Source of the DNA: Lachnospiraceae bacterium
GTDB lineage: Bacteria > Bacillota > Clostridia > Lachnospirales > Lachnospiraceae
Assembly: GCA_024692955.1 (NCBI GenBank)
Contig: JAILLW010000101.1
Coordinates: 1 to 33,657 of the forward strand
Direction of reading: 5' to 3'
DNA length: 33,657 nt
In this document: positions 1 through 8,086 of the stretch, piece after piece
Position numbering within the stretch: the first letter of the stretch is position 1
Layout: each line of letters starts with the position of its first letter
Translations under genes and position numbers: made by a program
Notes under the pieces: model-generated
Database searches by the model: none
What the model was told of the DNA's origin: nothing
What the model saw: the letters and a program-made list of their open reading frames with translations, nothing else

Positions 1-52
1 TAATGAGCCGCCGACCACCGAAATCTACAATCTTTCCCTACACGCCGCTGTG

Positions 53-452
53 CCGATCTGATCAGGAAAACACCTTTCGCAACACATCTGAGCACATTTG
101 AATTCTTGTGGCGGCACGAAAGTGTGTTGCAGATCGAGAGAAGCGCCTTTCGCAACACATCTGAGCACATTTGAATTCTTGTGGCGGCACGAAAGTGTGT
201 CGCGGATCGGGGAAATCGCCTTGCGTAACACATCTGAGCACATTTGAATTCTTGTGGCGGCACGAAAGTGTGTTGCGGATCGGGAAAAACGCCTTTCGCA
301 ACACATCTGAGCACATTTGAATTCTTGTGACGGCACGAAAGTGTGTCGTGGATCGGGAAAAACACCTTTCGCAACACATCTGAGCACATTTGAATTCTTG
401 TGACGGCACGAAAGTGTGTTGCGGATCGGGAAAACCGCCTTTCGCAACACAT
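53..452. repeat. 73-bp tandem repeat array with hairpin junctions
   Basis: The core CGCAACACATCTGAGCAC recurs at 78, 151, 224 (with a CGT variant), 297, 370 and 443, an exact 73-bp period, giving about five units plus degenerate ends. Across each junction GTGTTGCG and CGCAACAC can pair as an 8-bp stem around a loop of about 20 nt. The whole unit is conserved, so there are no unique spacers as in CRISPR. Because 73 is not a multiple of 3, the open frames crossing the array are by-products of the repeat. No gene is seen in this stretch. Confidence 0.93.
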
Positions 453-492
453 TTTCCTGCATATCTCGGACCAAGACTTCCCCGAAATACAA

Positions 493-527
493 AAATGACC
501 CCATAACCCCGTCCCCGGGGGTCATTT
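493..527 (+). terminator. stem-loop upstream of the radical SAM operon, possible terminator
   Basis: AAATGACCCC at 493-502 pairs perfectly with GGGGTCATTT at 518-527 around a C-rich loop. The T run after the stem is short. It could end transcription arriving from upstream before the promoter at about 559, or simply be a palindromic intergenic element. Confidence 0.5.
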
Positions 528-556
528 CCGGAAAATGGCGCTTTTGGGAAAACTGT

Positions 557-564
557 GATAGAAT
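557..564 (+). promoter_or_regulatory. possible extended -10 promoter of the radical SAM operon
   Basis: TGATAGAAT at 556-564 contains an extended -10 pattern (TG, one base, TAGAAT) 24 bp before the chosen start at 589. There is no good -35 at 17 bp upstream, which extended -10 promoters tolerate. It is the only promoter-like signal between the stem-loop and the operon. The assignment is by eye. Confidence 0.4.
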
Positions 565-588
565 AGTGCGGTGTATAGAGGAGGTGCT

Positions 589-2100
589 ATGAAACTTTCA
601 AAACGAGTTCTGAAATATGCCCGGGAGCATTTCGATGAAGTGAAGCATACCACATTCAATCCCGACGGGCCGGGGGTAGTGCGGATACACCTGATTCCCC
701 CTAAACTCTCCGCCCCTCAAAAAGCGACGGATGCAGGACGGAACCCTTCCGCCCCTCAAAAAGCGACGGATGCAGGACGAAGCACTTCCGCCCCTCAAAA
801 AGCGACGGATGCAGGACGGAGCCCTTCCGCCCCCCAAAAAGCCGCGGAGGAGGAGATCGGTCCTTCCGTTGCGATCATCAACGGACAGGACATCATTCCC
901 GTGAACGTGTCCTGGACGATACTTCTTGCCGAATTTATCTCCGAAGTGAATAAATACAGCGGCCGCGCCGTCGGAAAAGAGGAGTCGGATCAGATCATAA
1001 ACGCGACCTGCAAAAGGATGCGGAAGATCTATCCCTTCCTGCCTTCCTCCTACATCGCTTCCGATATCCGCTCCATTATGGATACCTTTATAAAGATCGC
1101 CCGGAGGGAGGAGATCGAAACCGGGATCCCCTATATGAATCTCGGTGAATACGCTCCTTATATGCGTGCGCCCCACCGGATGGACCTTATGGTCTCTCCG
1201 ATGACGAAGGACGGCGGCTGGCACTGCAATCTGAAGTGCCTTCACTGCTACGCGGCGGGGCAGACTCATTCCGGAGAGGAAGAGCTTTCTACCGAAGACT
1301 GGAAGAAGATCATCGACAAACTGAAAAAAGCAGGTGTGCCCCAGATCACCTTTACGGGCGGAGAGCCCACGATGCGCCCGGATCTTGCGGAACTCATCGG
1401 CTATTCGAAGTGGTTTGTAACACGCCTTAATACGAACGGCGTAAAACTCACGAAAGAATACTGCCATGCGCTGAAGGGGGCTTCCCTTGACAGCCTGCAG
1501 ATCACCTTTTATTCAAAGGATCGCGAGATCCATAACAAACTGGTGGGAGCGGACGGTTACGACCGCACCCTTGAGGGCATCAAAAACGCCCTGGAACTCA
1601 ATATGAGCCTCAGCATCAATACCCCGCTCTGCACCCTGAACGCGGATTATGTGAAAACGCTGGAGTTTCTCCATGAACTCGGCGTTATGTATGTGACCTG
1701 TTCCGGCCTTATCACCACGGGCAATGCACTGAAGGAGGAATCCACGGGACTTCAGCTCGGAAAAGAGGAGATAAGCAGGATCTTAAGAGAAGCCGTTTCC
1801 TACTGCTTCTCCCATGATATGGAGATCAGCTTCACCTCCCCCGGCTGGGTGGATCCGGAGCTTTGCGAAGAACTCGGCATCAACACACCGACCTGCGGAG
1901 CCTGCCTCAGCAATATGGCAGTCACCCCGGGCGGCAATGCGGTGCCCTGCCAGAGCTGGCTCTCCGGCGAGACGCTCGGAAACCTTCTTGCGGATGACTG
2001 GAAAACGATCTGGGACAATGAAAAATGTAAGGAGCGCCGGGACTACTCGGCGAAGATGACGGGACTTTGTCCCTTGAGGAAAGGGGGTGCCGCGGAATGA
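589..2100 (+). CDS. radical SAM/SPASM-domain protein, putative peptide maturase
   Basis: A 503-residue iron-sulfur enzyme of the radical SAM superfamily. The SAM-cluster motif CNLKCLHC gives C213, C217 and C220, and GGEP lies at 257-260. The C-terminal auxiliary-cluster (SPASM/twitch-like) region has C436, C439, C454, C480 and C494. Residues about 90-190, before the cluster, are a conserved-looking domain I do not recognise. Residues 41-92 are a 13-residue tandem repeat, unusual for this family. The start at 589 follows GAGGAGG at a good distance; a GTG at 571 lies upstream of that site and is less likely. The stop overlaps the next start (ATGA), so the enzyme is translationally coupled to a membrane protein with a (Cys-Ala)6 tail. 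SPASM enzymes commonly modify peptides, often forming thioether links at Cys. A role in modifying that tail is inferred, not shown. Confidence 0.85.
   Translation: MKLSKRVLKYAREHFDEVKHTTFNPDGPGVVRIHLIPPKLSAPQKATDAGRNPSAPQKATDAGRSTSAPQKATDAGRSPSAPQKAAEEEIGPSVAIINGQDIIPVNVSWTILLAEFISEVNKYSGRAVGKEESDQIINATCKRMRKIYPFLPSSYIASDIRSIMDTFIKIARREEIETGIPYMNLGEYAPYMRAPHRMDLMVSPMTKDGGWHCNLKCLHCYAAGQTHSGEEELSTEDWKKIIDKLKKAGVPQITFTGGEPTMRPDLAELIGYSKWFVTRLNTNGVKLTKEYCHALKGASLDSLQITFYSKDREIHNKLVGADGYDRTLEGIKNALELNMSLSINTPLCTLNADYVKTLEFLHELGVMYVTCSGLITTGNALKEESTGLQLGKEEISRILREAVSYCFSHDMEISFTSPGWVDPELCEELGINTPTCGACLSNMAVTPGGNAVPCQSWLSGETLGNLLADDWKTIWDNEKCKERRDYSAKMTGLCPLRKGGAAE
709..864 (+). repeat. 39-bp in-frame tandem repeat inside the radical SAM gene
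   Basis: Units start with TCCGCCCCTCAAAAAGC at 709, 748, 787 and 826, an exact 39-bp period; the fourth unit diverges after its first half. Each encodes 13 residues of the type SAPQKATDAGR plus two variable residues, forming a low-complexity linker near the N-terminus. Confidence 0.93.
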
Positions 2101-3392
2101 GAAAGATCCTGTCGGATAAAAGATTCCTGATCATAAAAAGAGCGGCGGCTCTGATCCTTTCCCTTATCTTTGCGCTGATCCTTGTTTCTTCCTTCTCCGC
2201 GGTCAGACCGGATGCGAAGGAACTGGACGAGATCGTGGATTATGAGATCGAAGCTAAGGTAAATTCCGACGCGACTGTCACTTTGATCTATCATATCGAA
2301 TGGAAGGTGCTGGACTCCGATTCGGAGGGGCCGCTTTCCTGGGTAAAGGTCGGGATCCCGAACAGCCACTATAAGGACGCGAAGTCCCTGACCTCCAATA
2401 TCAGAAAGATCGGCTACACCTCCTCCGGAGGCTCCTACTTAAGGATCGATCTTGACCGGGAATACTTCGAGGGAGAGGTCGTGACCTTTGAATTCAGCAT
2501 CGTGCAGGACTATCTGTATGAAGTGAACCGGCTTCAGGAGGGGTATACGGTTTATTCCTTTACTCCGGGCTGGTTTGATGATATCAGGATCGACCGGCTG
2601 GTGGTCCGCTGGAAGAACGACAAGGCCACCGAGTGGAAGCCGAACTGCCTGAACCAGTCGGGACATCTCGTCTGGATCAAGAAGGATGTGGCACCGGGAC
2701 AGACCTTTACCTTTGAGGTCACCTACCCGAATGACGCCTACGGCTTTGATCTTTCAAAAACCATCGAGGAGGGAGACAGCAACGACAGCGACGATACCTC
2801 CCTTCTCGGAATTCTGTTTTACGGACTGATCTCGGTGATCTTTTCCATCGGATTTCCGGTGGGTTTCCTCATTATGATCGTCCGGGCGGTAAGCAAGGTT
2901 GCCTATTCCGTAAGATCCGGCTTCGGCAGCGGTGATACTACGAAAAAGATCACCCGGACGAAGATCGTCTATCATGATTCCTGCCCGAGCTGCGGCGCGG
3001 TACGTGGCGAAGGACAGACAAAATGCGACTATTGCGGTCACAGTCTCATAAAGAGCGAGGAGGTTGTGGAGGAAAAGGATCTCGGTCCCGCGAACGCCTC
3101 CAAATACAGCAAGGAAGGGGAATTCCGCATGCCGGATGCCCCGAATACCTATATGCGGGTCCACGTGATCAACGTCCCGAGGCCCCGCCCCACTTACACC
3201 TCATCCTCACGCTCGTCCTCGAGCCATCACAGCTCCTGTGCCCACAGTTCCTGTGCCTGCGCCTGTGCCTGTGCCTGCGCCTGTGCCGGCGGCGGAAGAG
3301 CGGGCTGCTCGGCCAAGGATTTCTACCGGCAGTATCCGGATGAGAACAGGGTGATCGTGGATGGCAAAGAGGAACCGGAAGAGATCAGATGA
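2097..3392 (+). CDS. membrane protein with extracellular domain, zinc ribbon and (Cys-Ala)6 tail
   Basis: A 431-residue protein. A hydrophobic N-terminal segment (about 11-34, signal peptide or anchor) is followed by a beta-rich presumed extracellular domain (about 35-230), reminiscent of DUF2207 proteins, and a second membrane segment (about 235-262). The C-terminal part, predicted cytoplasmic, has a CPSC/CDYC zinc ribbon (C296, C299, C310, C313), a Pro/Ser/His-rich linker, then C381, six Cys-Ala pairs (386-397) and GGGRAGCS with C404. DUF2207 proteins often end in a Gly-rich tail; a Cys-Ala tail is unusual. The start at 2097 overlaps the radical SAM stop by 4 bases, with AAAGGGGG ahead of it. 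The eight tail cysteines could be substrates for the upstream enzyme, or could bind metal. The domain name is tentative. Confidence 0.85.
   Translation: MRKILSDKRFLIIKRAAALILSLIFALILVSSFSAVRPDAKELDEIVDYEIEAKVNSDATVTLIYHIEWKVLDSDSEGPLSWVKVGIPNSHYKDAKSLTSNIRKIGYTSSGGSYLRIDLDREYFEGEVVTFEFSIVQDYLYEVNRLQEGYTVYSFTPGWFDDIRIDRLVVRWKNDKATEWKPNCLNQSGHLVWIKKDVAPGQTFTFEVTYPNDAYGFDLSKTIEEGDSNDSDDTSLLGILFYGLISVIFSIGFPVGFLIMIVRAVSKVAYSVRSGFGSGDTTKKITRTKIVYHDSCPSCGAVRGEGQTKCDYCGHSLIKSEEVVEEKDLGPANASKYSKEGEFRMPDAPNTYMRVHVINVPRPRPTYTSSSRSSSSHHSSCAHSSCACACACACACAGGGRAGCSAKDFYRQYPDENRVIVDGKEEPEEIR
3252..3287 (+). repeat. perfect 18-bp tandem duplication encoding the Cys-Ala tail
   Basis: TGTGCCTGCGCCTGTGCC occurs twice in direct succession and encodes six Cys-Ala pairs. 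It is preceded by a looser duplication encoding SSCAH/SSCA. A repeat like this can expand or contract in frame, so tail length may differ between strains. Confidence 0.95.
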
Positions 3393-4180
3393 ATCGGACC
3401 GTTAACGGATACAATATCAATTATGAATGGGTGGGAGAAGGCGAAGAGACGGTAGTGATCCTCCAGGGCTGGGGGACGACCTACGGGCTTTATCATCCCA
3501 TCGCGAACGCCCTCGCCGGAACCTGCCGGGTGCTTCTTTTCAACCTTCCCGGTTTCGGTGAGAGCGAAGAGCCTAGAGAGGTCTTTTCGGTTTCGGATTA
3601 TGCGGATTTTTTCTGCGCGATGATGAAGGAGTTCGGGATCGAAGAAGCGACACTGATGGGTCATTCCTTCGGCGGAAGGATCATTATCAAACTGGCCGCG
3701 AGAAAGGATCTTCCGTTCAGGATCCGCAGGATCGTCCTTATCGACAGTGCCGGGATCCCTTCGAAAAAGACCCTTGCCCAGAAATACAGGATCCGGAAAT
3801 ACAAGATCCTTAAAAAGCTTGTGAATCTGAGGCTTGCTCAGAAGATCTGTCCGGAGCTCATCGAGGAGTGGAAGAGTCGTCAGGGTTCGGCGGACTACCG
3901 CAATTCTTCGCCGATGATGCGGAAGGTCATGGTGAGCGCGATCTCGGAGGATCTTACGGAATATCTTTCGAAGATCTCCGCGGAGACCCTTCTTATCTGG
4001 GGCGAAAAGGACTCCGCCACCCCGCTTTCGGACGGAAAATTAATGGAAGAGCGGATCCCGGATTCGGGGCTCGCCGTGATCCCGGGGGCCGGGCATTTTT
4101 GCTTCGCGGAACGCCCCGATATCTTTTACGGGATCTTGAGATCTTATTTCGGAACAGGTACACGGAATGATTTGGCTTGA
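3389..4180 (+). CDS. alpha/beta hydrolase
   Basis: A 263-residue soluble hydrolase of the alpha/beta fold. The nucleophile elbow GHSFGG places Ser93, WGEKD gives acid Asp208 and GAGHF gives His236, a complete triad in the canonical order. The oxyanion-side motif LQGWG is near residues 26-30. There is no signal peptide, so it is probably cytoplasmic. The start overlaps the upstream stop by 4 bases (ATGA) and the 3' end overlaps the MurF-like gene by 14 bases, so it lies inside one operon. The substrate cannot be read from the sequence. The neighbourhood suggests a cell-envelope amide or ester, but this is inference. Confidence 0.88.
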   Translation: MNRTVNGYNINYEWVGEGEETVVILQGWGTTYGLYHPIANALAGTCRVLLFNLPGFGESEEPREVFSVSDYADFFCAMMKEFGIEEATLMGHSFGGRIIIKLAARKDLPFRIRRIVLIDSAGIPSKKTLAQKYRIRKYKILKKLVNLRLAQKICPELIEEWKSRQGSADYRNSSPMMRKVMVSAISEDLTEYLSKISAETLLIWGEKDSATPLSDGKLMEERIPDSGLAVIPGAGHFCFAERPDIFYGILRSYFGTGTRNDLA

Positions 4181-5753
4181 TCTTTTTCTGCTGATCCTTA
4201 CATGCGTGACGGGCGCGTTCGTTCTGCGTTACAACGTGCATATGTTTCAGCTGAACGGCTATAAAAACCGGGAGCACTTAAACCGCTTAAAAAAGAGTGC
4301 CGGCAAACAGGGAATCCTTTTTGCCCTTCCTGTCTTCGGGATTCCGGGGCTCTTTATAAAAGCGGTCCCCGTATATATTCCCGTCATTATCCTGCTTCTT
4401 ATCACGCTCCGGTATTATCTGTATCTGCGTGAGATCAATACGAAGAAAAAGCTTGTTTATACGAACCGGGTAAAGCGCCTTCTCGTTACCGAAGCACTCT
4501 TATCCGCTGCGGTCCTTCTTTGCGGATGGCTTCTTTTTGAAAGGAGGTTCTTCCTCTTTTCCTGTACTCTTTCCCTGGTCTTGCAGATCCTGCTTCCCGT
4601 CGCGGGAAATCTCATCAACCATCCGGTGGAATCCGCGATCAACCGTCATTATATCTATGACGCGAAAAGGATCCTCGGGCAGAATCCGGATCTTGTCATC
4701 ATCGGGATTACCGGAAGCTACGGAAAGACCAGCATGAAATATTATCTGAACACCCTGCTTTCCGAACATTTCGATGTACTGATCACGCCGGAGAGCTTTA
4801 ATACTCCCATGGGCGTTGTCCGGACGATCCGGGAGCACATGACGCCGAGGAACGAGATCTTCCTTTGCGAAATGGGTGCACGCCATGTGGGGGATATCAG
4901 AGAACTCTGTGATCTCGTGCATCCGAAGCACGGCATCATCACCTCGGTGGGGCCTCAGCATCTTGAGACCTTTTTCACGATCGAAAATGTGGTAAATACG
5001 AAATTCGAACTGGCCGACGCCCTTCCGGAGGACGGGATGCTGATCCTGAACGGGGACAACGAACTCATACGGGAAAAGGGGACGGAGTATAGGGATCCCG
5101 TTTACTATTCCACGGAAGATAGGGGCGGTCCCGGGAATCCGGACGAAACCGCCGGCTACCGCGCGGAAAAGATCCGTCTTTCAAGGACGGGAACGGAATT
5201 TACCGTGGTCACCCCGGAAGGGGAGGAGGAGAGCTTTTCCATGCGGCTCATCGGCGCCCACAATGTGATCAACGTCCTCGGTGCCATCACGACTGCACAT
5301 AAACTCGGCGTTCCCTTGAGAAAACTGAAGACGGCGGTCAGAAGGCTCCTCCCCGTGGAACACCGGATGAAGATGATCCCTCACGGGAATTATACGATCA
5401 TCGATGATGCCTACAATTCGAATCCTGCGGGCTCGAAGGCAGCCGTGGAGACCCTTTCCATGTTTGAAGGACAAAGGATCCTCATTACGCCCGGCATGGT
5501 GGAGCTCGGGGAGAAGGAAGAGGAGTTCAATTACCGTTTCGGGACCTACGCTGCAGCCTGCTGTGATTATGTATTCCTCGTCGGAAGAAAACATACGGAA
5601 CCGATCCTTAAGGGGCTAACGGATTCCGGCTTTGACACTGAGCGCGCGGAAGTCTTTGACAGGATTGAAGATGCGCTTTCCCGTGCGTATAATGTAAAAG
5701 GCGAAGGGCACAAATATATCCTTCTCGAGAACGATCTGCCCGACAACTATTAG
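4167..5753 (+). CDS. murF: membrane-anchored Mur ligase, MurF-like
   Basis: A 528-residue protein of the Mur ligase family. MurF joins D-Ala-D-Ala to UDP-MurNAc-tripeptide using ATP. Residues 1-160 hold about four hydrophobic segments, absent from classical MurF. The ATP-binding loop GITGSYGKTS is at 180-189 (Lys187), followed by FNTPMGV, the central-domain CEMGARHVGDI motif and the C-terminal-domain motifs EHRMK and DDAYNSNP. It ends in LLENDLPDNY. The D-Ala-D-Ala ligase gene follows 61 bp downstream, which supports MurF-type specificity. It may be a membrane-localised variant of the housekeeping MurF or act on a modified precursor; whether another murF exists cannot be seen here. Confidence 0.8.
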   Translation: MIWLDLFLLILTCVTGAFVLRYNVHMFQLNGYKNREHLNRLKKSAGKQGILFALPVFGIPGLFIKAVPVYIPVIILLLITLRYYLYLREINTKKKLVYTNRVKRLLVTEALLSAAVLLCGWLLFERRFFLFSCTLSLVLQILLPVAGNLINHPVESAINRHYIYDAKRILGQNPDLVIIGITGSYGKTSMKYYLNTLLSEHFDVLITPESFNTPMGVVRTIREHMTPRNEIFLCEMGARHVGDIRELCDLVHPKHGIITSVGPQHLETFFTIENVVNTKFELADALPEDGMLILNGDNELIREKGTEYRDPVYYSTEDRGGPGNPDETAGYRAEKIRLSRTGTEFTVVTPEGEEESFSMRLIGAHNVINVLGAITTAHKLGVPLRKLKTAVRRLLPVEHRMKMIPHGNYTIIDDAYNSNPAGSKAAVETLSMFEGQRILITPGMVELGEKEEEFNYRFGTYAAACCDYVFLVGRKHTEPILKGLTDSGFDTERAEVFDRIEDALSRAYNVKGEGHKYILLENDLPDNY

Positions 5754-5756
5754 AAA

Positions 5757-5791
5757 AAGATAAATCCGGCCGCTACGGCACCGTTTATCTT
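5757..5791 (+). other. intercistronic stem-loop between the MurF-like gene and ddl
   Basis: AAGATAAA (5757-5764) pairs perfectly with TTTATCTT (5784-5791) around a GC-rich 19-nt loop. No T run follows, so it is more likely a processing or stability element than a terminator. The ddl ribosome site AAGGAGATAT lies shortly after. Confidence 0.45.
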
Positions 5792-5814
5792 AAAACAAAA
5801 AGGAGATATAAAAG

Positions 5815-7008
5815 ATGAAAACAAAAGTAGCCGTCCTTTTCGGCGGAAAGAGCGTGGAGCACGAGGTCTCCGTGATCTCCGGGATTCAGGCGGTAAGGAA
5901 CATGGATCCCGAAAAATACGAGATCACAACCGTCTATATCACAAAGAAGAATGAATTCTATGTGGGTGAGGATACGGGAAAGATCGAGGCCTACAGAGAC
6001 ATCCCCGCGCTGCTTAAGAATTCGAAGCGGGTGATCCTCCTTAACGAGGAGAACCGGGTGGTGCTTAAGCAGTATCCCGCGCCGAAGTTCGGAAAAGGGA
6101 TCGAGATACCGGTGGATGTGGTATTTCCCGTCGTTCACGGGACGAATGAGGAGGACGGAACCCTTCAGGGTTATCTCAAGACCATCGGCGTTCCCTTTGT
6201 CGGCTGCGATGTGACGGCTTCCGCGGTGGGAATGGATAAATATGTGTCCAAGGCGATACTGAAGGAGAACGGAATTCCCGTCCTCGACTGCCTGCTCTTT
6301 ACCACCTCCCAATATGCGGAGACGGAAAAGATGCTTGATGAGATCGAAGAAAAGATCGGCTACCCCGTGATCATCAAGCCCGTGAATCTGGGCTCTTCCG
6401 TCGGGATCGTGGTGGCTAAGGACCGTGCCGAACTTACCGATGCGGTGGACACCGCCTTCCTTTACGCAAGAAGGATCCTGGCGGAGCACGCGATCCTGAA
6501 CCTTCGGGAGGTCAACTGCTCGGTCCTCGGTGATGAAAACGAGGCGATCGCCTCCGAGTGCGAGGAACCCCTTCATTCCGCGGATATCTTAAGCTATGAG
6601 GACAAGTATATGAGCGGCTCTTCGAAGAGCGGCGGCTCCAAGGGAATGGCGGGAGTATCGAGGAAGATCCCCGCGGATATCACGCCGGAGATGAAGGCGG
6701 ATATTCAGAAGTACGCGATAAAGGCCTTTCAGAGTTTCGGCTGCAACGGGGTTGCGAGGATCGACTTTATGATCGATTCCGACAACGGTAAGCTCTATTT
6801 CAACGAGATCAACACGATTCCCGGCTCCCTTGCCTTCTACCTCTGGGAAGCGGTGGGAATGCCCTACAGGGAGCTGATCGACAGGCTCATTGCCCTGGCT
6901 CTTAAGAGAGACCGGGAGGAAAAGAGCGTAAGCTACACCTTTGATACGAACATCCTTGCGGGGGCGAACCTCGGAGGATCAAAGAAACTGCCCGCATCTG
7001 GCAGCTGA
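5815..7008 (+). CDS. ddl: D-alanine--D-alanine ligase
   Basis: A 397-residue cytoplasmic ATP-grasp ligase that makes the D-Ala-D-Ala dipeptide used by MurF. The N-terminus has VLFGGKSVEHEVSVISG, followed by PVVHGTNEEDGTLQGYLK and GCDVTASAVGMDK. The ATP-grasp lysine is in VIIKPVNLGSSVGI, and metal-binding residues lie in RIDFMID and FNEINTIPGS. The omega-loop segment YEDKYMSG keeps the Lys-Tyr pair found in D-Ala-D-Ala enzymes, though related VanC/VanG ligases also carry Lys-Tyr, so D-Ser use is not excluded. It is somewhat longer than typical Ddl (about 300-370). The start has AAGGAGATATAAAAG in front. It is the last envelope gene of the operon; the sugar-sensor gene begins 10 bp after its stop. 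Confidence 0.9.
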   Translation: MKTKVAVLFGGKSVEHEVSVISGIQAVRNMDPEKYEITTVYITKKNEFYVGEDTGKIEAYRDIPALLKNSKRVILLNEENRVVLKQYPAPKFGKGIEIPVDVVFPVVHGTNEEDGTLQGYLKTIGVPFVGCDVTASAVGMDKYVSKAILKENGIPVLDCLLFTTSQYAETEKMLDEIEEKIGYPVIIKPVNLGSSVGIVVAKDRAELTDAVDTAFLYARRILAEHAILNLREVNCSVLGDENEAIASECEEPLHSADILSYEDKYMSGSSKSGGSKGMAGVSRKIPADITPEMKADIQKYAIKAFQSFGCNGVARIDFMIDSDNGKLYFNEINTIPGSLAFYLWEAVGMPYRELIDRLIALALKRDREEKSVSYTFDTNILAGANLGGSKKLPASGS

Positions 7009-7018
7009 CCGGGACCGG

Positions 7019-8086
7019 ATGGAAGAATCAAGGAAGGAGAAATCCAGAAAAAGACCTCGCATAGGATCGGTAAAACTGCTGATCCTTACAAGCGCGTTCG
7101 CGATCGTCGTCCTTCTGGCGGGGGTCTTTTTTTACTGGTTTTATTCGGCGGAACGAAGAAAAGTGAGCGAAGACAGAGTTTATGACCGCTATTACGCCAT
7201 GATCGCGGAGGATCATAAATCCGCCTTCTGGCAGTCGGTCTATTCCGGCGCTCAGGATGCCGCGAAGGACAAGAACGCCTATGTGGAGCTTATGGGAGCG
7301 GAGCTTTCCCGTGATTATACGCCGGAGGAGCTGATGGAGATCGCGATCTCATCCCATGTGGACGGGATCATGATCTATGGAAACGACTCGGAGGAGATGA
7401 CGGCTCTCATCGACCGGGCCTTTGAAAACGGGATTCCGGTGGTCACGATGTATTCGGACAGCCCCAATTCCCAGCGCTGCTCCTTCGTGGGGATCAGCGG
7501 CTACAATATGGGCCTTGAATACGGGAGGCAGATCGTATCGATCCTGAATGAAAAAAAGGATGATACGGGAGCGCCTTTCCGCATCACGATGCTTGTGGAT
7601 TACAAGATGCCCGCCTATGACCAGAATGTTATTCTTTCCGGACTCAAGGATACCCTGACGGGCAGGGTCGCGGAATCGGAATATGAGATCGCCACCGTTC
7701 CGGTGGATAACGGCAATCCCTTTTCCGTAGAGGAATCGATCCGTGATGTCTTCATGCAGGAGGAGATCCCGGATATGCTGATCTGCCTCGGGGAACTGGA
7801 TACCACCAGTGCCTACCAGGCCGTCATCGATTATAACCAGGTGGGCAGTGTCTATATCCTCGGTTATTATGACTCGGAAAAGATTCTGAACGCCATCAAT
7901 CGCAACGTGGTCTATTCCACCATCGCCGTGGACACCGCGGAACTGGGGCGCTACTGTGTGGAAGCCCTGGAGGAATACCGGGAGACCGGTAATACGAGCC
8001 AGTATTTCACGGCGGACATCACGCTGATCGACCGGAACAATGTGGCGGAATATATGAAGAAAGAGGAGGAGACGGATGAAGATTAG
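7019..8086 (+). CDS. membrane-anchored periplasmic-binding-protein-like sugar sensor
   Basis: A 355-residue protein with a charged N-terminus (Arg/Lys-rich, residues 1-15), one membrane segment (about 17-42) and an extracellular Peripla_BP_4-type domain (ribose/galactose-binding fold; IMIYGNDSEEM and GIPVVTMYSDSP segments). There is no lipobox cysteine, so it stays as a signal anchor. The start at 7019 is chosen because it follows the ddl stop and gives a complete anchor; its ribosome site is weak. The 3' end overlaps the kinase gene by 11 bases. By analogy with XylFII, the binding protein that pairs with LytS in Clostridium beijerinckii, it probably presents ligand to the kinase and is not a transport component. 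The ligand is unknown. Confidence 0.8.
   Translation: MEESRKEKSRKRPRIGSVKLLILTSAFAIVVLLAGVFFYWFYSAERRKVSEDRVYDRYYAMIAEDHKSAFWQSVYSGAQDAAKDKNAYVELMGAELSRDYTPEELMEIAISSHVDGIMIYGNDSEEMTALIDRAFENGIPVVTMYSDSPNSQRCSFVGISGYNMGLEYGRQIVSILNEKKDDTGAPFRITMLVDYKMPAYDQNVILSGLKDTLTGRVAESEYEIATVPVDNGNPFSVEESIRDVFMQEEIPDMLICLGELDTTSAYQAVIDYNQVGSVYILGYYDSEKILNAINRNVVYSTIAVDTAELGRYCVEALEEYRETGNTSQYFTADITLIDRNNVAEYMKKEEETDED

Noticed and set aside
53-452. CRISPR-like array
   Set aside because: The whole 73-bp unit is conserved; there are no unique spacers and no cas genes nearby.
25-525. Open frames across the 73-bp array, giving repeated Cys/Arg-rich peptides
   Set aside because: The 73-bp period shifts frame each unit, no ribosome site is present and both overlapping frames are equally open, so they are by-products of the repeat.
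571-588. GTG start for the radical SAM gene
   Set aside because: The strong GAGGAGG site lies downstream of it and serves ATG 589.
598-1467. 289-residue minus-strand frame
   Set aside because: Antisense to the radical SAM gene, whose motifs are clear; its peptide shows only the reverse of the 39-bp repeat.
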